From JAKZSU01 sp047517485 (GTDB taxonomy: Bacteria > Pseudomonadota > Alphaproteobacteria > UBA7887), in contig JAKZSU010000231.1 in assembly GCA_047517485.1 (NCBI GenBank), forward strand, positions 1 through 44,409: a DNA stretch of 44,409 nucleotides, read 5' to 3'. The translations under genes and the position numbers were made by a program. Positions 31,934 to 42,210 of the stretch are shown here, piece by piece; positions within the stretch are counted from its first letter, which is position 1, and every line of letters starts with the position of its first letter. The notes beneath the pieces were generated by a model. That model made no database searches, was not told the DNA's origin, and saw nothing but the letters and a program-made list of their open reading frames with translations.

Positions 31934-32994
31934 ACGCCACTCAGAGCCCAGAGCCGCGGACGATCGACCCGGCCTTCGACGCTGGCGACGCCGCCGAGAC
32001 CAATTTGCGGCCGCAAACCTTGCGCAGTTTCGTCGGCCAGCGTGAAATGGTCGACAATTTGCGGGTCTTCATCGACGCCGCGCGGGGCCGGCGCGAGGCG
32101 CTCGATCACGTGCTGTTTTTCGGCCCCCCCGGGCTCGGCAAAACCACGCTGGCGCAGATCGTCGCGCGCGAGCTGGGGGTGAATTTTCGCGCGACGTCGG
32201 GACCGGTGATCGCGCGCGCCGGCGATCTGGCGGCATTGCTGACCAACCTCGAGCCGCGCGACGTGCTGTTCATCGACGAGATTCACCGGCTCAATCCGGC
32301 GGTCGAGGAAATTCTCTACCCGGCGATGGAAGATTTCCAACTCGACCTGATCATCGGCGAGGGACCGGGCGCGCGCTCGGTGCGGATCGATCTCAGCCCC
32401 TTCACCTTGATCGGCGCGACCACGCGTTCGGGCCTGGTGGGAACGCCGTTGCGCGACCGCTTCGGGATCCCGCTGCGCCTGCGGTTCTACGACGCGGCGG
32501 AACTCGAGGCGGTGATCCGCCGTGGTGCCGAGGTGCTGTCGATGCGGCTGACCGACGATGGCGCCGCCGAGATCGCGCGCCGCGCGCGCGGCACCCCACG
32601 GGTAGCCGGCCGGCTGTTGCGGCGGGTGCGCGATTTCGCGGCGGTCGACGGGATCGACGAAATCGATGCCGGTGCCGCCGATTCGGCGCTGCACCGTCTC
32701 GAAGTCGATGCCAACGGTCTGGATTCGATGGATCGGCGTTATCTCGCCTGCATCGCCAACCATTACGGCGGCGGACCGGTCGGGGTCGAGACCTTGGCCG
32801 CCGCGCTGTCGGAAGAGCGCGACACCATCGAGGACGTGATCGAACCCTATCTCATGCAGCAGGGCTTCGTGCATCGCAGCCCGCGCGGTCGGATCCTCAC
32901 CGAGGCGGCGTTCCGACACCTCGGCATCGAACCGGGATCGGCGATCATCGACCAGCTCGATCTTCTGGCGGCGGAGCGGGACGATGGAGAATGA
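31930..32994 (+). CDS. ruvB: Holliday junction branch migration ATPase RuvB
   Basis: A 354-residue AAA+ motor driving branch migration with RuvA. Walker A GPPGLGKTT at 65-73 (Lys71), Walker B LFIDEIHRL, sensor region LIGATTRSGLVGTPLRDRFGI, and a C-terminal winged helix ending near PRGRILTEAAFRHLG. The start overlaps ruvA by 4 bases and the end overlaps ybgC by 11. Confidence 0.98.
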   Translation: MNATQSPEPRTIDPAFDAGDAAETNLRPQTLRSFVGQREMVDNLRVFIDAARGRREALDHVLFFGPPGLGKTTLAQIVARELGVNFRATSGPVIARAGDLAALLTNLEPRDVLFIDEIHRLNPAVEEILYPAMEDFQLDLIIGEGPGARSVRIDLSPFTLIGATTRSGLVGTPLRDRFGIPLRLRFYDAAELEAVIRRGAEVLSMRLTDDGAAEIARRARGTPRVAGRLLRRVRDFAAVDGIDEIDAGAADSALHRLEVDANGLDSMDRRYLACIANHYGGGPVGVETLAAALSEERDTIEDVIEPYLMQQGFVHRSPRGRILTEAAFRHLGIEPGSAIIDQLDLLAAERDDGE

Positions 32995-33439
32995 CGATGA
33001 CGGGGCCAAGGTCCATGTCTGGCCGATCCGGGTCTATTACGAGGACACCGATGCCGCGGGGATTGTCTATTACGCGAACTATCTCAAATTCGTCGAGCGC
33101 GCGCGGACCGAGCTGCTGCGGGAAATCGACATCGACCATAGTCGACTGCAAGCCGAGGACGGGCTCGCCTTCGCGGTCCGCGAATGCGCCATCGACTATC
33201 GCGCACCGGCGCGACTCGACGACGCATTGGAGGTTCGCACCCGCTTGCTCGAGATCTCGGGCGCGGCAATTCGCGCCGAGCAATCGGTTTTTCGTGGCGA
33301 GGACCTGTTGGTCGTTGCCACTTTGCGGATCGTTTGCCTGCGCGCCAACGGCCGCCCGGCACGCTTGCCCGCGGGACTTCGCGCGGCGATGGACCCATAT
33401 CGAACTCGACCCACGACACCCCGGCCGGAGAGGGCATAG
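32984..33439 (+). CDS. ybgC: Tol-Pal-associated acyl-CoA thioesterase YbgC
   Basis: A 151-residue hot-dog-fold thioesterase. The active-site segment is YYEDTDAAGIVYYANYLKF, with the catalytic Asp in DTDAAG, followed by ERARTELLREIDID. YbgC is the usual first gene of tol-pal clusters; E. coli YbgC hydrolyses acyl-CoA and associates with lipid synthesis enzymes. It overlaps ruvB, so ruv and tol genes are probably transcribed together. Confidence 0.93.
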   Translation: MENDDDGAKVHVWPIRVYYEDTDAAGIVYYANYLKFVERARTELLREIDIDHSRLQAEDGLAFAVRECAIDYRAPARLDDALEVRTRLLEISGAAIRAEQSVFRGEDLLVVATLRIVCLRANGRPARLPAGLRAAMDPYRTRPTTPRPERA

Positions 33440-33448
33440 GACGCGACG

Positions 33449-34171
33449 ATGGAAGCCGTAACGCTGCAACCGGCGGGCATGGCCCCCGACTTATCGATCT
33501 GGGGCTTGGCCATGCAGGCCGAATTCGTGGTCAAGCTGGTGATGCTGGCCCTGCTGTTAGCCTCGTTTTGGTGCTGGGCGATCATATTTCAGAAAACGAA
33601 GCAGATCCGCAAACTGAAGGCGCAGGCGTCCGAGTTCGAGGATTCGTTCTGGTCCGGCGGATCGCTGGAAGAATTGTACGAACGCATCGGCACCACGCCC
33701 GATCATCCGTTGGCGATGCTGTTCGCGGTGGCGATGCGGGAATGGACGTTGGCGACCACGCGCGGCATTCCGATCGCCGACGGCCAGGCTCACTTCGGAT
33801 TGCAGGGCCGCATCGACCGGGTGATGACGGTAGCGTTGCAGCGCGAAATGGAGGCCCTCGAGCAGCGCCTCGGGTTTCTCGCCACGGTCGGTTCGACGGC
33901 GCCGTTCATCGGCCTGTTCGGAACCGTGTGGGGGATCATGAACAGCTTCCAATCGATCGCGATGACCAAAAACACCTCGCTCGCCGTGGTCGCGCCGGGT
34001 ATTGCCGAGGCCTTGCTCGCCACCGCGCTCGGGCTGGTTGCGGCGATCCCCGCCGTGGTCGCCTACAACAAGCTGTCGGGCGATCTTAACCGCTACGCCG
34101 GACGTTTGGAGACCTTCGCCGGCGAGTTCAGCGCGCTGCTGTCGCGGCAAATGGCGGAGCGCGGACTCTGA
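33449..34171 (+). CDS. tolQ: TolQ, Tol-Pal proton-channel subunit
   Basis: A 240-residue inner-membrane protein of the ExbB/TolQ family. The first helix is at about 27-48 (VVKLVMLALLLASFWCWAII). A cytoplasmic loop follows, then two C-terminal helices including FLATVGSTAPFIGLFGTVWG and GIAEALLATALGLVAAIPAV. With TolR it conducts protons to energise TolA. Its stop overlaps the tolR start (TGATG). Confidence 0.96.
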   Translation: MEAVTLQPAGMAPDLSIWGLAMQAEFVVKLVMLALLLASFWCWAIIFQKTKQIRKLKAQASEFEDSFWSGGSLEELYERIGTTPDHPLAMLFAVAMREWTLATTRGIPIADGQAHFGLQGRIDRVMTVALQREMEALEQRLGFLATVGSTAPFIGLFGTVWGIMNSFQSIAMTKNTSLAVVAPGIAEALLATALGLVAAIPAVVAYNKLSGDLNRYAGRLETFAGEFSALLSRQMAERGL

Positions 34172-34632
34172 TGGCGGCATCGCTCAACGGCGGCGGGTTC
34201 GGCATCGGCCGCGGCAACGGGGCGCGCCGGTTTCAGCCGATGTCGGAGATCAATGTCACGCCGTTCGTCGACGTGATGTTGGTGCTGCTGGTGGTCTTCA
34301 TGGTGACCGCGCCGTTGCTCACCGTCGGTGTCGAGGTGAACCTTCCCAAGACCACCGCCGACAGTCTGCCCGGCGACGACGAACCGCTGACCGTCTCGAT
34401 CGACGCCGAGGGCACGCTGTATATTCAGGAACTCGAAATCACCCTCGACGAACTGATTCCGAAATTGAAGGCGATCGCCGCCCAGCGCGAGAATATGCGT
34501 ATCTTCGTTCGTGGCGATAAAGCCATCGACTATGGCCGGGTGATGCTGGTCATGGGCACGATCAACGCCGCCGGATTCACCAAGGTGGGGCTAGTCACCG
34601 AGCGCATACCGACGGCGCGGAGCGGCGGCTGA
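34171..34632 (+). CDS. tolR: TolR, Tol-Pal stator subunit
   Basis: A 153-residue ExbD/TolR family protein with one membrane helix and the conserved proton-carrying Asp34 in NVTPFVDVMLVLLVVFMV. The periplasmic domain has EVNLPKTTAD, DEPLTVSIDAEG and IFVRGDKAIDYGRVM. Coupled to tolQ, and four bases before tolA. Confidence 0.96.
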   Translation: MAASLNGGGFGIGRGNGARRFQPMSEINVTPFVDVMLVLLVVFMVTAPLLTVGVEVNLPKTTADSLPGDDEPLTVSIDAEGTLYIQELEITLDELIPKLKAIAAQRENMRIFVRGDKAIDYGRVMLVMGTINAAGFTKVGLVTERIPTARSGG

Positions 34633-34635
34633 GCG

Positions 34636-35592
34636 ATGCGTAACGCGGCGATCAAATCCGGCCTCTTCCACGTCTTGATCGTAATCGTCGGCTGGGTCGG
34701 CCTGCCGCATCTGTTCGACGAACCGGCGCTCAGCGAGAACGTGATCATCGTCGATATGGTGGAGATCTCGGAGCTGCGCAATCTCCCGAACCAAGTGATC
34801 GAGCCGACGGCCGACCCCGCGCTCGAACAAGAGCCACCACCACCCGAGCCGGAGCAGGTCGAGGACAGCACGCCGCCGCCGCCGCCGACCGAAGCGGCAC
34901 CACCGCCGCCGGAGATAGCGGAGCCGGAACCGGCGCCCGAACCCGAGCCGGAACCGGTCGAGGTAGCAGCCCCGGACCCCGAACCCGTACCCTTGCCCGA
35001 GCCGGCGGCGCTTCCCGAGCCGGACCCCGAGCCCGAGCCGGAGCCCGTACAAGTGGCGCGCGCGCCGAAGGAAATATCGCGGCCGAAGCGCAAGCCCAAG
35101 CCGCCATCGCGCTTCGACTTCGAGCAGGCGCTGGAAAGCCTCGACGACATCGACCCGGTGCAATCGGTGACCCCGGTCGACGATGTCCCCGAGCCGCAAG
35201 AGCCACCGGAAAAAGCGATCGATCCGATCGCCGAGGCGCTGGCCAGCGCCGACACGCCGTATCGCAATGATGTTCCGTTGAGCATGTCCGAGATCGACAA
35301 TATTCGGTCGCAAATCCAGAAAAACTGGAATGTACCGGGCGGCGCGCGCGGCGCCGAATCGATGATCGTGACCTTGCGGATCAAGCTTGGACCCGACGGC
35401 ATGGTGACCAGCGTCGAGGTGGCCAAGGATGACCGCCATCGCATGCGCGAGGACCAATTTTTCCGCACCATGGCCGAGAGCGCCGTGCGCGCGGTCAATC
35501 GAACGCGGCAGATCAAATATCTGTCGCCGGAAAAATATCATTTGTGGCGCGATATCACGGTCAAATTCGACCCCAGGGAGATGTTCGGCTGA
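34636..35592 (+). CDS. tolA: TolA, energised trans-periplasmic protein
   Basis: A 318-residue protein with one N-terminal membrane helix (about 8-24), a long Pro/Glu-rich periplasmic stretch at about 70-145 made of PEPEP-type repeats, and a C-terminal domain (about 205-318) with SEIDNIRSQIQKNWNVPGG, VTLRIKLGPDGMVTSVEV and ESAVRAVNRTRQI. The rigid Pro-rich linker replaces the Ala/Lys-rich helix of enterobacterial TolA, as is common in alphaproteobacteria. The stop overlaps the tolB start (TGATG). Translation of its proline runs is likely to need EF-P. Confidence 0.93.
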   Translation: MRNAAIKSGLFHVLIVIVGWVGLPHLFDEPALSENVIIVDMVEISELRNLPNQVIEPTADPALEQEPPPPEPEQVEDSTPPPPPTEAAPPPPEIAEPEPAPEPEPEPVEVAAPDPEPVPLPEPAALPEPDPEPEPEPVQVARAPKEISRPKRKPKPPSRFDFEQALESLDDIDPVQSVTPVDDVPEPQEPPEKAIDPIAEALASADTPYRNDVPLSMSEIDNIRSQIQKNWNVPGGARGAESMIVTLRIKLGPDGMVTSVEVAKDDRHRMREDQFFRTMAESAVRAVNRTRQIKYLSPEKYHLWRDITVKFDPREMFG

Positions 35593-36959
35593 TGGATAGA
35601 TTGGCGGCATGGCCGCGGTATACGACTCACGGCGTAGCGGCCGCTTTCGCGGTGTTGTTCTGGGCGGCGATCGGCCCGGCCGACGCGCAATTGACGATCG
35701 ATATTACCCGCGGTCAAATCGAGCCCTTGCCGATCGCGATTTCGAGCTTTCACGGGCCGCGCGACGCGGAACAACAAATCGGCGCCGATATCGCCTCGGT
35801 GGTCGCCAACGATCTGGAAAATTCCGGCCTGTTCCGCCCGCTCGATCCGCGAAGCTTCCTGCAACGCCCCGCGGCCATGAAATTAATCCCGCGGTTTCCC
35901 GATTGGCGGCAGATCAACGCTCAAGCCCTGGTGACCGGCAAAGCCAAGATCCAGGAAGACGGCCTAGTCTCGATCGAGTTCCGACTTTGGGATGTTTTTT
36001 CCGAAGCCTATATGACCGGATTCAAGTTGCAGGCGCCGCGCGATAAATGGCGCCGCATCGGACATTTGATCGCCGATGCGATCTACGAGCGGATCACCGG
36101 CGAGCAAGGCTATTTCGACACCCGTATCGTCTATATCGGTGAGACCGGTCCAGCGGACCAGCGTATCAAGCGGCTGGCGATTATGGATCAGGACGGCGCC
36201 AATCATCGGTTCCTTACCGACGGGCGACACTTGGTCCTGACGCCGCGCTTTTCGCCGACCTTGCAAGAGATCACCTATCTTTCCTATATCGACGGTCAGC
36301 CGCGAGTCTACGTGCGCAATATCGATACCGGTCGGCAGGAAATTCTCGGCGATTTCCGCGGCAATATGACTCTCGCGCCGCGCTTCTCTCCCGACGGCAA
36401 CAAGGTGGTTATGTCGGCGTCCTTCGAGGGCAATACGGAGATCTACGAACTCGATCTGCGGACCCGGGTTCAGGTCCAACTGACCCGCCATCCGGCGATC
36501 GACACCGCGCCGAGTTACGCGCCCGAGGGCACCCGGGTTTCGTTCGAATCCGACCGCTCGGGCACCCAGCAGATCTACGTGATGTATGCCGACGGCAGCG
36601 AGCCCAGGCGAATCAGTTTCGGCCAAGGGCGCTATGCGACCCCGGTTTGGTCGCCGCGCGGCGACTGGATCGCGTTTACCAAATCGTTTCAGGGCACCTT
36701 CTATATCGGTGTGATGAGGCCCGACGGGTCGGACGAAAGACTGCTGTCGACGGGGTTCCTCGTCGAAGGACCGACCTGGGCGCCGAACGGCCGGGTTTTG
36801 ATGTTCTTCCGCGAGAATCCTGGCGATGGGCAGGGTCGGGGCAAACGCGTCCGGCTGTTCAGTGTCGATATCACCGGGCGCAACGAGCGCGAGATCATCA
36901 CCGGAACCGATGCCTCGGACCCCGCCTGGTCGCCACTGATCCCCAAGGATTCCTCGTAG
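35592..36959 (+). CDS. tolB: TolB, periplasmic beta-propeller
   Basis: A 455-residue periplasmic protein. Signal peptide with cleavage near PADA-QLTID (residue 32). The N-terminal domain has PLPIAISSF and a lipoprotein-contact region. A six-bladed propeller follows with repeated PRFSPDGNKVVMSA, PSYAPEGTRVSFESDRSG and TPVWSPRGDWIAFTK blades. It switches between TolA and Pal. ATG 35592 overlaps the tolA stop; a start 16 codons upstream lies within tolA and has no signal peptide. Confidence 0.97.
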   Translation: MDRLAAWPRYTTHGVAAAFAVLFWAAIGPADAQLTIDITRGQIEPLPIAISSFHGPRDAEQQIGADIASVVANDLENSGLFRPLDPRSFLQRPAAMKLIPRFPDWRQINAQALVTGKAKIQEDGLVSIEFRLWDVFSEAYMTGFKLQAPRDKWRRIGHLIADAIYERITGEQGYFDTRIVYIGETGPADQRIKRLAIMDQDGANHRFLTDGRHLVLTPRFSPTLQEITYLSYIDGQPRVYVRNIDTGRQEILGDFRGNMTLAPRFSPDGNKVVMSASFEGNTEIYELDLRTRVQVQLTRHPAIDTAPSYAPEGTRVSFESDRSGTQQIYVMYADGSEPRRISFGQGRYATPVWSPRGDWIAFTKSFQGTFYIGVMRPDGSDERLLSTGFLVEGPTWAPNGRVLMFFRENPGDGQGRGKRVRLFSVDITGRNEREIITGTDASDPAWSPLIPKDSS

Positions 36960-36976
36960 AAAGGCGCCGCTTTCTC

Positions 36977-37005
36977 TTGATTGCGGTGGTCGCTAAAAAT
37001 ACACT
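36977..37005 (+). promoter_or_regulatory. Candidate sigma-70 promoter for pal
   Basis: TTGATT (36977-36982), a 17-base spacer and TACACT (37000-37005) lie in the 230-base gap between tolB and pal. This gap is the first substantial break in the operon, so a separate pal transcript is reasonable. The rest of 36960-37189 shows no gene. Confidence 0.4.
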
Positions 37006-37189
37006 GGTATCGGTCTATATGCGTCAGGAGCGGACTAACGACTCACATAGATTCCAAAAATGCTTGGCCGGCTTTTCGTCGTCGCGTCGAGTTTTTGTCC
37101 CGGGGGGGCGAGCGGGCCCCGTGGCACTTCGCAATGAGTGGCGTAACTCGGGCTTTCAGCCATCCGGAGAACATCAGGAGAATTTGTAA

Positions 37190-37708
37190 ATGCGGATGAA
37201 ATTGACTGCCCTCGCAGGGGTTTTGCTGTTGGTCGCAGCGTGTGAAACGACGCCCGAAGATGATAGCGCCTCGACCGGTACCGGGGCAGCAACCCAGTCG
37301 TCGTCGGGCCCCACGGCGGCCCCGATCATGGAAGAAACGATGCCGCCTAAGATGACGGCTCAGGAATCTCTGGTTCAGGAAGTCGGGGATCGGGTTTTCT
37401 TTGACTATGATCGAGCCTCTATCCGTCCCGACGGCGAAGCCACTTTACGGCGCCAGGCCGAGTTCCTTACCCAGAGACCTAGTCTGCAGATGACGATTTC
37501 CGGGCATTGCGACGAGCGCGGCACACGCGAATATAACTTGGCGCTCGGCGAACGGCGGGCCATCGCGGCGAAGAATTTCCTCATCTCACTCGGCATCAAT
37601 CCGACCCGGTTGAGTACCATCTCGTATGGCAAGGAACGTCCAATCGTGATTGGCCCCAATGAGGCGGCTTGGGCACAGAATCGGGCCGCGGTCGGTTCGG
37701 TCAATTGA
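37190..37708 (+). CDS. pal: Pal, peptidoglycan-associated lipoprotein
   Basis: A 172-residue outer-membrane lipoprotein. The signal peptide ends in the lipobox VAAC with lipidated Cys18. A Ser/Thr/Gly-rich tether precedes the OmpA domain: RVFFDYDRASIRPDGEATL, ISGHCDERGTREYNLALGER and ISYGKERPIV. It binds diaminopimelate of peptidoglycan and TolB. AGGAG at 37174 supports ATG 37190; ATG 37196 is the alternative. The C-terminus (NRAAVGSVN) is slightly unlike the usual NRRAV ending. Confidence 0.96.
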   Translation: MRMKLTALAGVLLLVAACETTPEDDSASTGTGAATQSSSGPTAAPIMEETMPPKMTAQESLVQEVGDRVFFDYDRASIRPDGEATLRRQAEFLTQRPSLQMTISGHCDERGTREYNLALGERRAIAAKNFLISLGINPTRLSTISYGKERPIVIGPNEAAWAQNRAAVGSVN

Positions 37709-37752
37709 GCGCAAACGCGCTATTTGGCGGTTGACACACGACATACTCGCTT

Positions 37753-37774
37753 CACCGGCCTTCACCCGCCGGTG
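37753..37774 (+). terminator. Hairpin downstream of pal
   Basis: CACCGGC and GCCGGTG form a 7-bp stem with an 8-base loop, 45 bases after the pal stop. No T tract follows, so it may be a transcript-stabilising hairpin rather than an intrinsic terminator. The rest of the 152-base gap before cpoB holds nothing recognisable. Confidence 0.3.
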
Positions 37775-37860
37775 GAGCGAGAATATTGTGCAGCGCCCTA
37801 CTGTTACCACGATCTCGTGCCTAAATAGATGTCCTTGACGGTAAGTTTTGGATCGGACCG

Positions 37861-38832
37861 ATGACGATTGGCAAAAATGCGCTTCTAAGCCTCGCCGTAA
37901 TAGCCGTGCTGTGGGGATCCATCGGGTACCCCGCCTCGGCGCAGGAACTCAACCTCAACGCCTTGATCCAGAGATTGGATCGGCTCGACCGCGATCTGGC
38001 TAGCGTTCAACGCCTGCTGGCCACCGAGGGAGTGCCAGCCTCGGCGCTTGAAGCCGCGAACGGCGACCCGGGCGGCGCCGCGCGCCAGCAAATCCAGATC
38101 GACCAGTGGGAAGAGCAAATTCGCTTGCTCACCGGCCAGGTCGAGGAAGCGCAGTACCAATTGCGCCGCCTCGCCGATCAAGTGGAGACCGCGACCGCCG
38201 ACGTCGAGAAGCGCCTTGCCGCGATCGAGCAAAGGCTGGCCGGCGGAACGGTGCCCCTCGCCCAGGCGCAACCGCAAACAACGTTCCCGCAAACACAGCC
38301 GGCCGGGGCGTCTGTGGCCACCGCCGATCCCGGCGCCGCGAACACGCAATCAGATCAGTTTCTCGGGACCATCCGGACCGACGCGACCGGCGCGGCGCTG
38401 CCCCCGGCAAGTCAAGATACCGTCGTTGCCGCCGCCGCCACGACGCTGTCCCCCGAGGCCCAATACGAACAAGCCTTCGGCTTGCTCGCGCAAACCGATT
38501 ATGCCGCCGCGGAGGGCGCGCTTCAGAGCTTTATCGCCGACAACCCCGACCACACGCTGACCGGCAACGCCTATTACTGGCTCGGCGAGACATTTTACGT
38601 GCGCAACGATTTCCCCCGCGCGGCGGTCGCTTTCGCGCGCGGCTACAAGGGATCTCCGGACGGCGCCAAGGCGGCCGACAATTTGCTCAAACTCGGCATG
38701 TCGTTCGCGGCAATGGAGAAGATCAAGGAAGCCTGCGCGACCTACGACAAATTGGGCCGCGATCATGGCAATGCACCGCCGTTGATTCTCGACCGCTTGG
38801 CGCGCGAACGTGGCCGGGCCAATTGCGCCTGA
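37861..38832 (+). CDS. cpoB: CpoB/YbgF, Tol-Pal coordinator
   Basis: A 323-residue periplasmic protein. Signal peptide cleaved near PASA-QELN (residue 27), an N-terminal coiled coil that trimerises in homologues (LIQRLDRLDRDLASVQRLL, then QYQLRRLADQVE), a Pro/Gln-rich linker, and C-terminal TPR repeats (EQAFGLLAQTDYAAAEGALQ, GNAYYWLGETFYVRNDFPRA). In E. coli it links Tol-Pal to PBP1B during division. The last 23 bases overlap tilS. Confidence 0.93.
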   Translation: MTIGKNALLSLAVIAVLWGSIGYPASAQELNLNALIQRLDRLDRDLASVQRLLATEGVPASALEAANGDPGGAARQQIQIDQWEEQIRLLTGQVEEAQYQLRRLADQVETATADVEKRLAAIEQRLAGGTVPLAQAQPQTTFPQTQPAGASVATADPGAANTQSDQFLGTIRTDATGAALPPASQDTVVAAAATTLSPEAQYEQAFGLLAQTDYAAAEGALQSFIADNPDHTLTGNAYYWLGETFYVRNDFPRAAVAFARGYKGSPDGAKAADNLLKLGMSFAAMEKIKEACATYDKLGRDHGNAPPLILDRLARERGRANCA

Positions 38833-40219
38833 AGCGACACCGTCTTACCCGATAATCGGCACGCAGGAGTTCGCGCGCCTGATGGCGGCGCTCGGCCCGT
38901 TCGAGGCCGTGCCTCGCCTGGCGGTGGCGGTCTCAGGCGGCGCCGACAGCCTCTGCCTGGCCATCCTCGCCAACGTTTGGGCGCGAAATCGTGGCGGTCG
39001 AACCACCGGCTTGATCGTCGATCATGGCCTGAGACCAGAGTCAGCCGGCGAAGCGGCGGGTGTCGGCGATCAAATCGAGAAACTCGGAATCGCGGCACAA
39101 ATTCTCGCTTGGGACGGGGACAAACCGGATCACGGGGTACCGGCGGCGGCGCGCGCGGCGCGTTACCGGCTGATGTCCGCCTGGTGCCTTGAGCGAGGCG
39201 CTCTCCACCTCCTGCTCGGCCACCACGCGGCGGATCAGGCCGAGACGATTGTGATGCGCGAGCGCGCCCATAGCGGCCCGGACGGATTGGCCGGGATGGC
39301 GGCAATCCTCGAACAGAGTGGCTTGCGCATTTTGCGCCCCTTTCTCGACGTTGCGCCGGGTCGCTTGCGCGCGACGCTGCGCCACGCCGGCCATACATGG
39401 GTCGAGGATCCGACCAATCGCGACCGGCGCTACACCAGAACCCGGGTGCGTCACGAGATCGCCGAGACTGGACGGGTCGAAGACCTCGCCAGCGCCGCGC
39501 GCGTCGCCGCGCGATCGCGCATCGCACGTGAACGGCACACGGCACGCGATCTGGTGCGCGATGTCAGGCTTTTTCCGAGCGGTCACGCGGTGCTCGGCGC
39601 CAACGCCATCGCGAATGCCGCGCCGACCGACGCACACCGTTGCTTGTCGGCGCTCATCCGCTGTCTTTCCGCGACCGCCTATGCGCCGCGCGCGAAGCGC
39701 CTCGAGGCGCTGCGCGCGGCAATCGCCGGCGCCACCCTGGCCGGCGGGCGCACCCTCGGTGGCTGTCGTTTTATGCCCCGGGACAAGGACACGGTGCTGA
39801 TTTGCCGCGAACCCGATGCCGCCGGTCAGAGTCTGACCGTGTTGCCCGGGATCGCAGCGCTTTGGGACGGCCGATTTGTGGTCCGGGTGAACGCCGCCGC
39901 CGATGCCGAATACCGGGTTCGGCGCCTCGACAATGAGGCGTGGGCTGTCCTCAGGCGCCGCGACCCGGACGCCGCGGCGGCGCTCACCGCCCGACTGGGG
40001 GGCGGCATGGCGGCGGTCCGCGCCGGACTTCCCGCGCTCTATGACCTTGACGCTCCGCTTGCCCTGCCCCACCTACCTAAGTGGCAGTCGATCAACGACC
40101 ATACGGATGCACGATTCTCCGCGTACTTCGCGCCGCGAATGGCCTTATCGGGCAGTATTTTTGGGACGGCAGTGCCGGCGGAAGTGGCGTTTGATAGGGT
40201 GTCGGAGGACAGGGTGTGA
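38810..40219 (+). CDS. tilS: tRNA(Ile)-lysidine synthase
   Basis: A PP-loop ATPase that converts C34 of the tRNA(Ile) CAU anticodon to lysidine, which is essential for AUA decoding. The PP-loop SGGADS is at 42-47, followed by LIVDHGLRPESA, RYRLMSAWCLERGA, LLGHHAADQAETI and WVEDPTNRDRRYTRTRVRH. The C-terminal part is less conserved. GTG 38810 gives 469 residues and overlaps cpoB; ATG 38882 just before the core is an alternative start. Confidence 0.93.
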   Translation: MAGPIAPEATPSYPIIGTQEFARLMAALGPFEAVPRLAVAVSGGADSLCLAILANVWARNRGGRTTGLIVDHGLRPESAGEAAGVGDQIEKLGIAAQILAWDGDKPDHGVPAAARAARYRLMSAWCLERGALHLLLGHHAADQAETIVMRERAHSGPDGLAGMAAILEQSGLRILRPFLDVAPGRLRATLRHAGHTWVEDPTNRDRRYTRTRVRHEIAETGRVEDLASAARVAARSRIARERHTARDLVRDVRLFPSGHAVLGANAIANAAPTDAHRCLSALIRCLSATAYAPRAKRLEALRAAIAGATLAGGRTLGGCRFMPRDKDTVLICREPDAAGQSLTVLPGIAALWDGRFVVRVNAAADAEYRVRRLDNEAWAVLRRRDPDAAAALTARLGGGMAAVRAGLPALYDLDAPLALPHLPKWQSINDHTDARFSAYFAPRMALSGSIFGTAVPAEVAFDRVSEDRV

Positions 40220-40276
40220 TAAGCTGCCGCGTCGCTTTGACGCTTGACGCCTTACGATTTCGAGGACTTTAAGAAC

Positions 40277-42199
<1,923 letters not shown>

Positions 42200-42210
42200 C
42201 AAATACTCTC

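Noticed and set aside
31750..33009. 419-codon open frame on the minus strand
   Set aside because: Antisense to ruvA and ruvB, which are certain.
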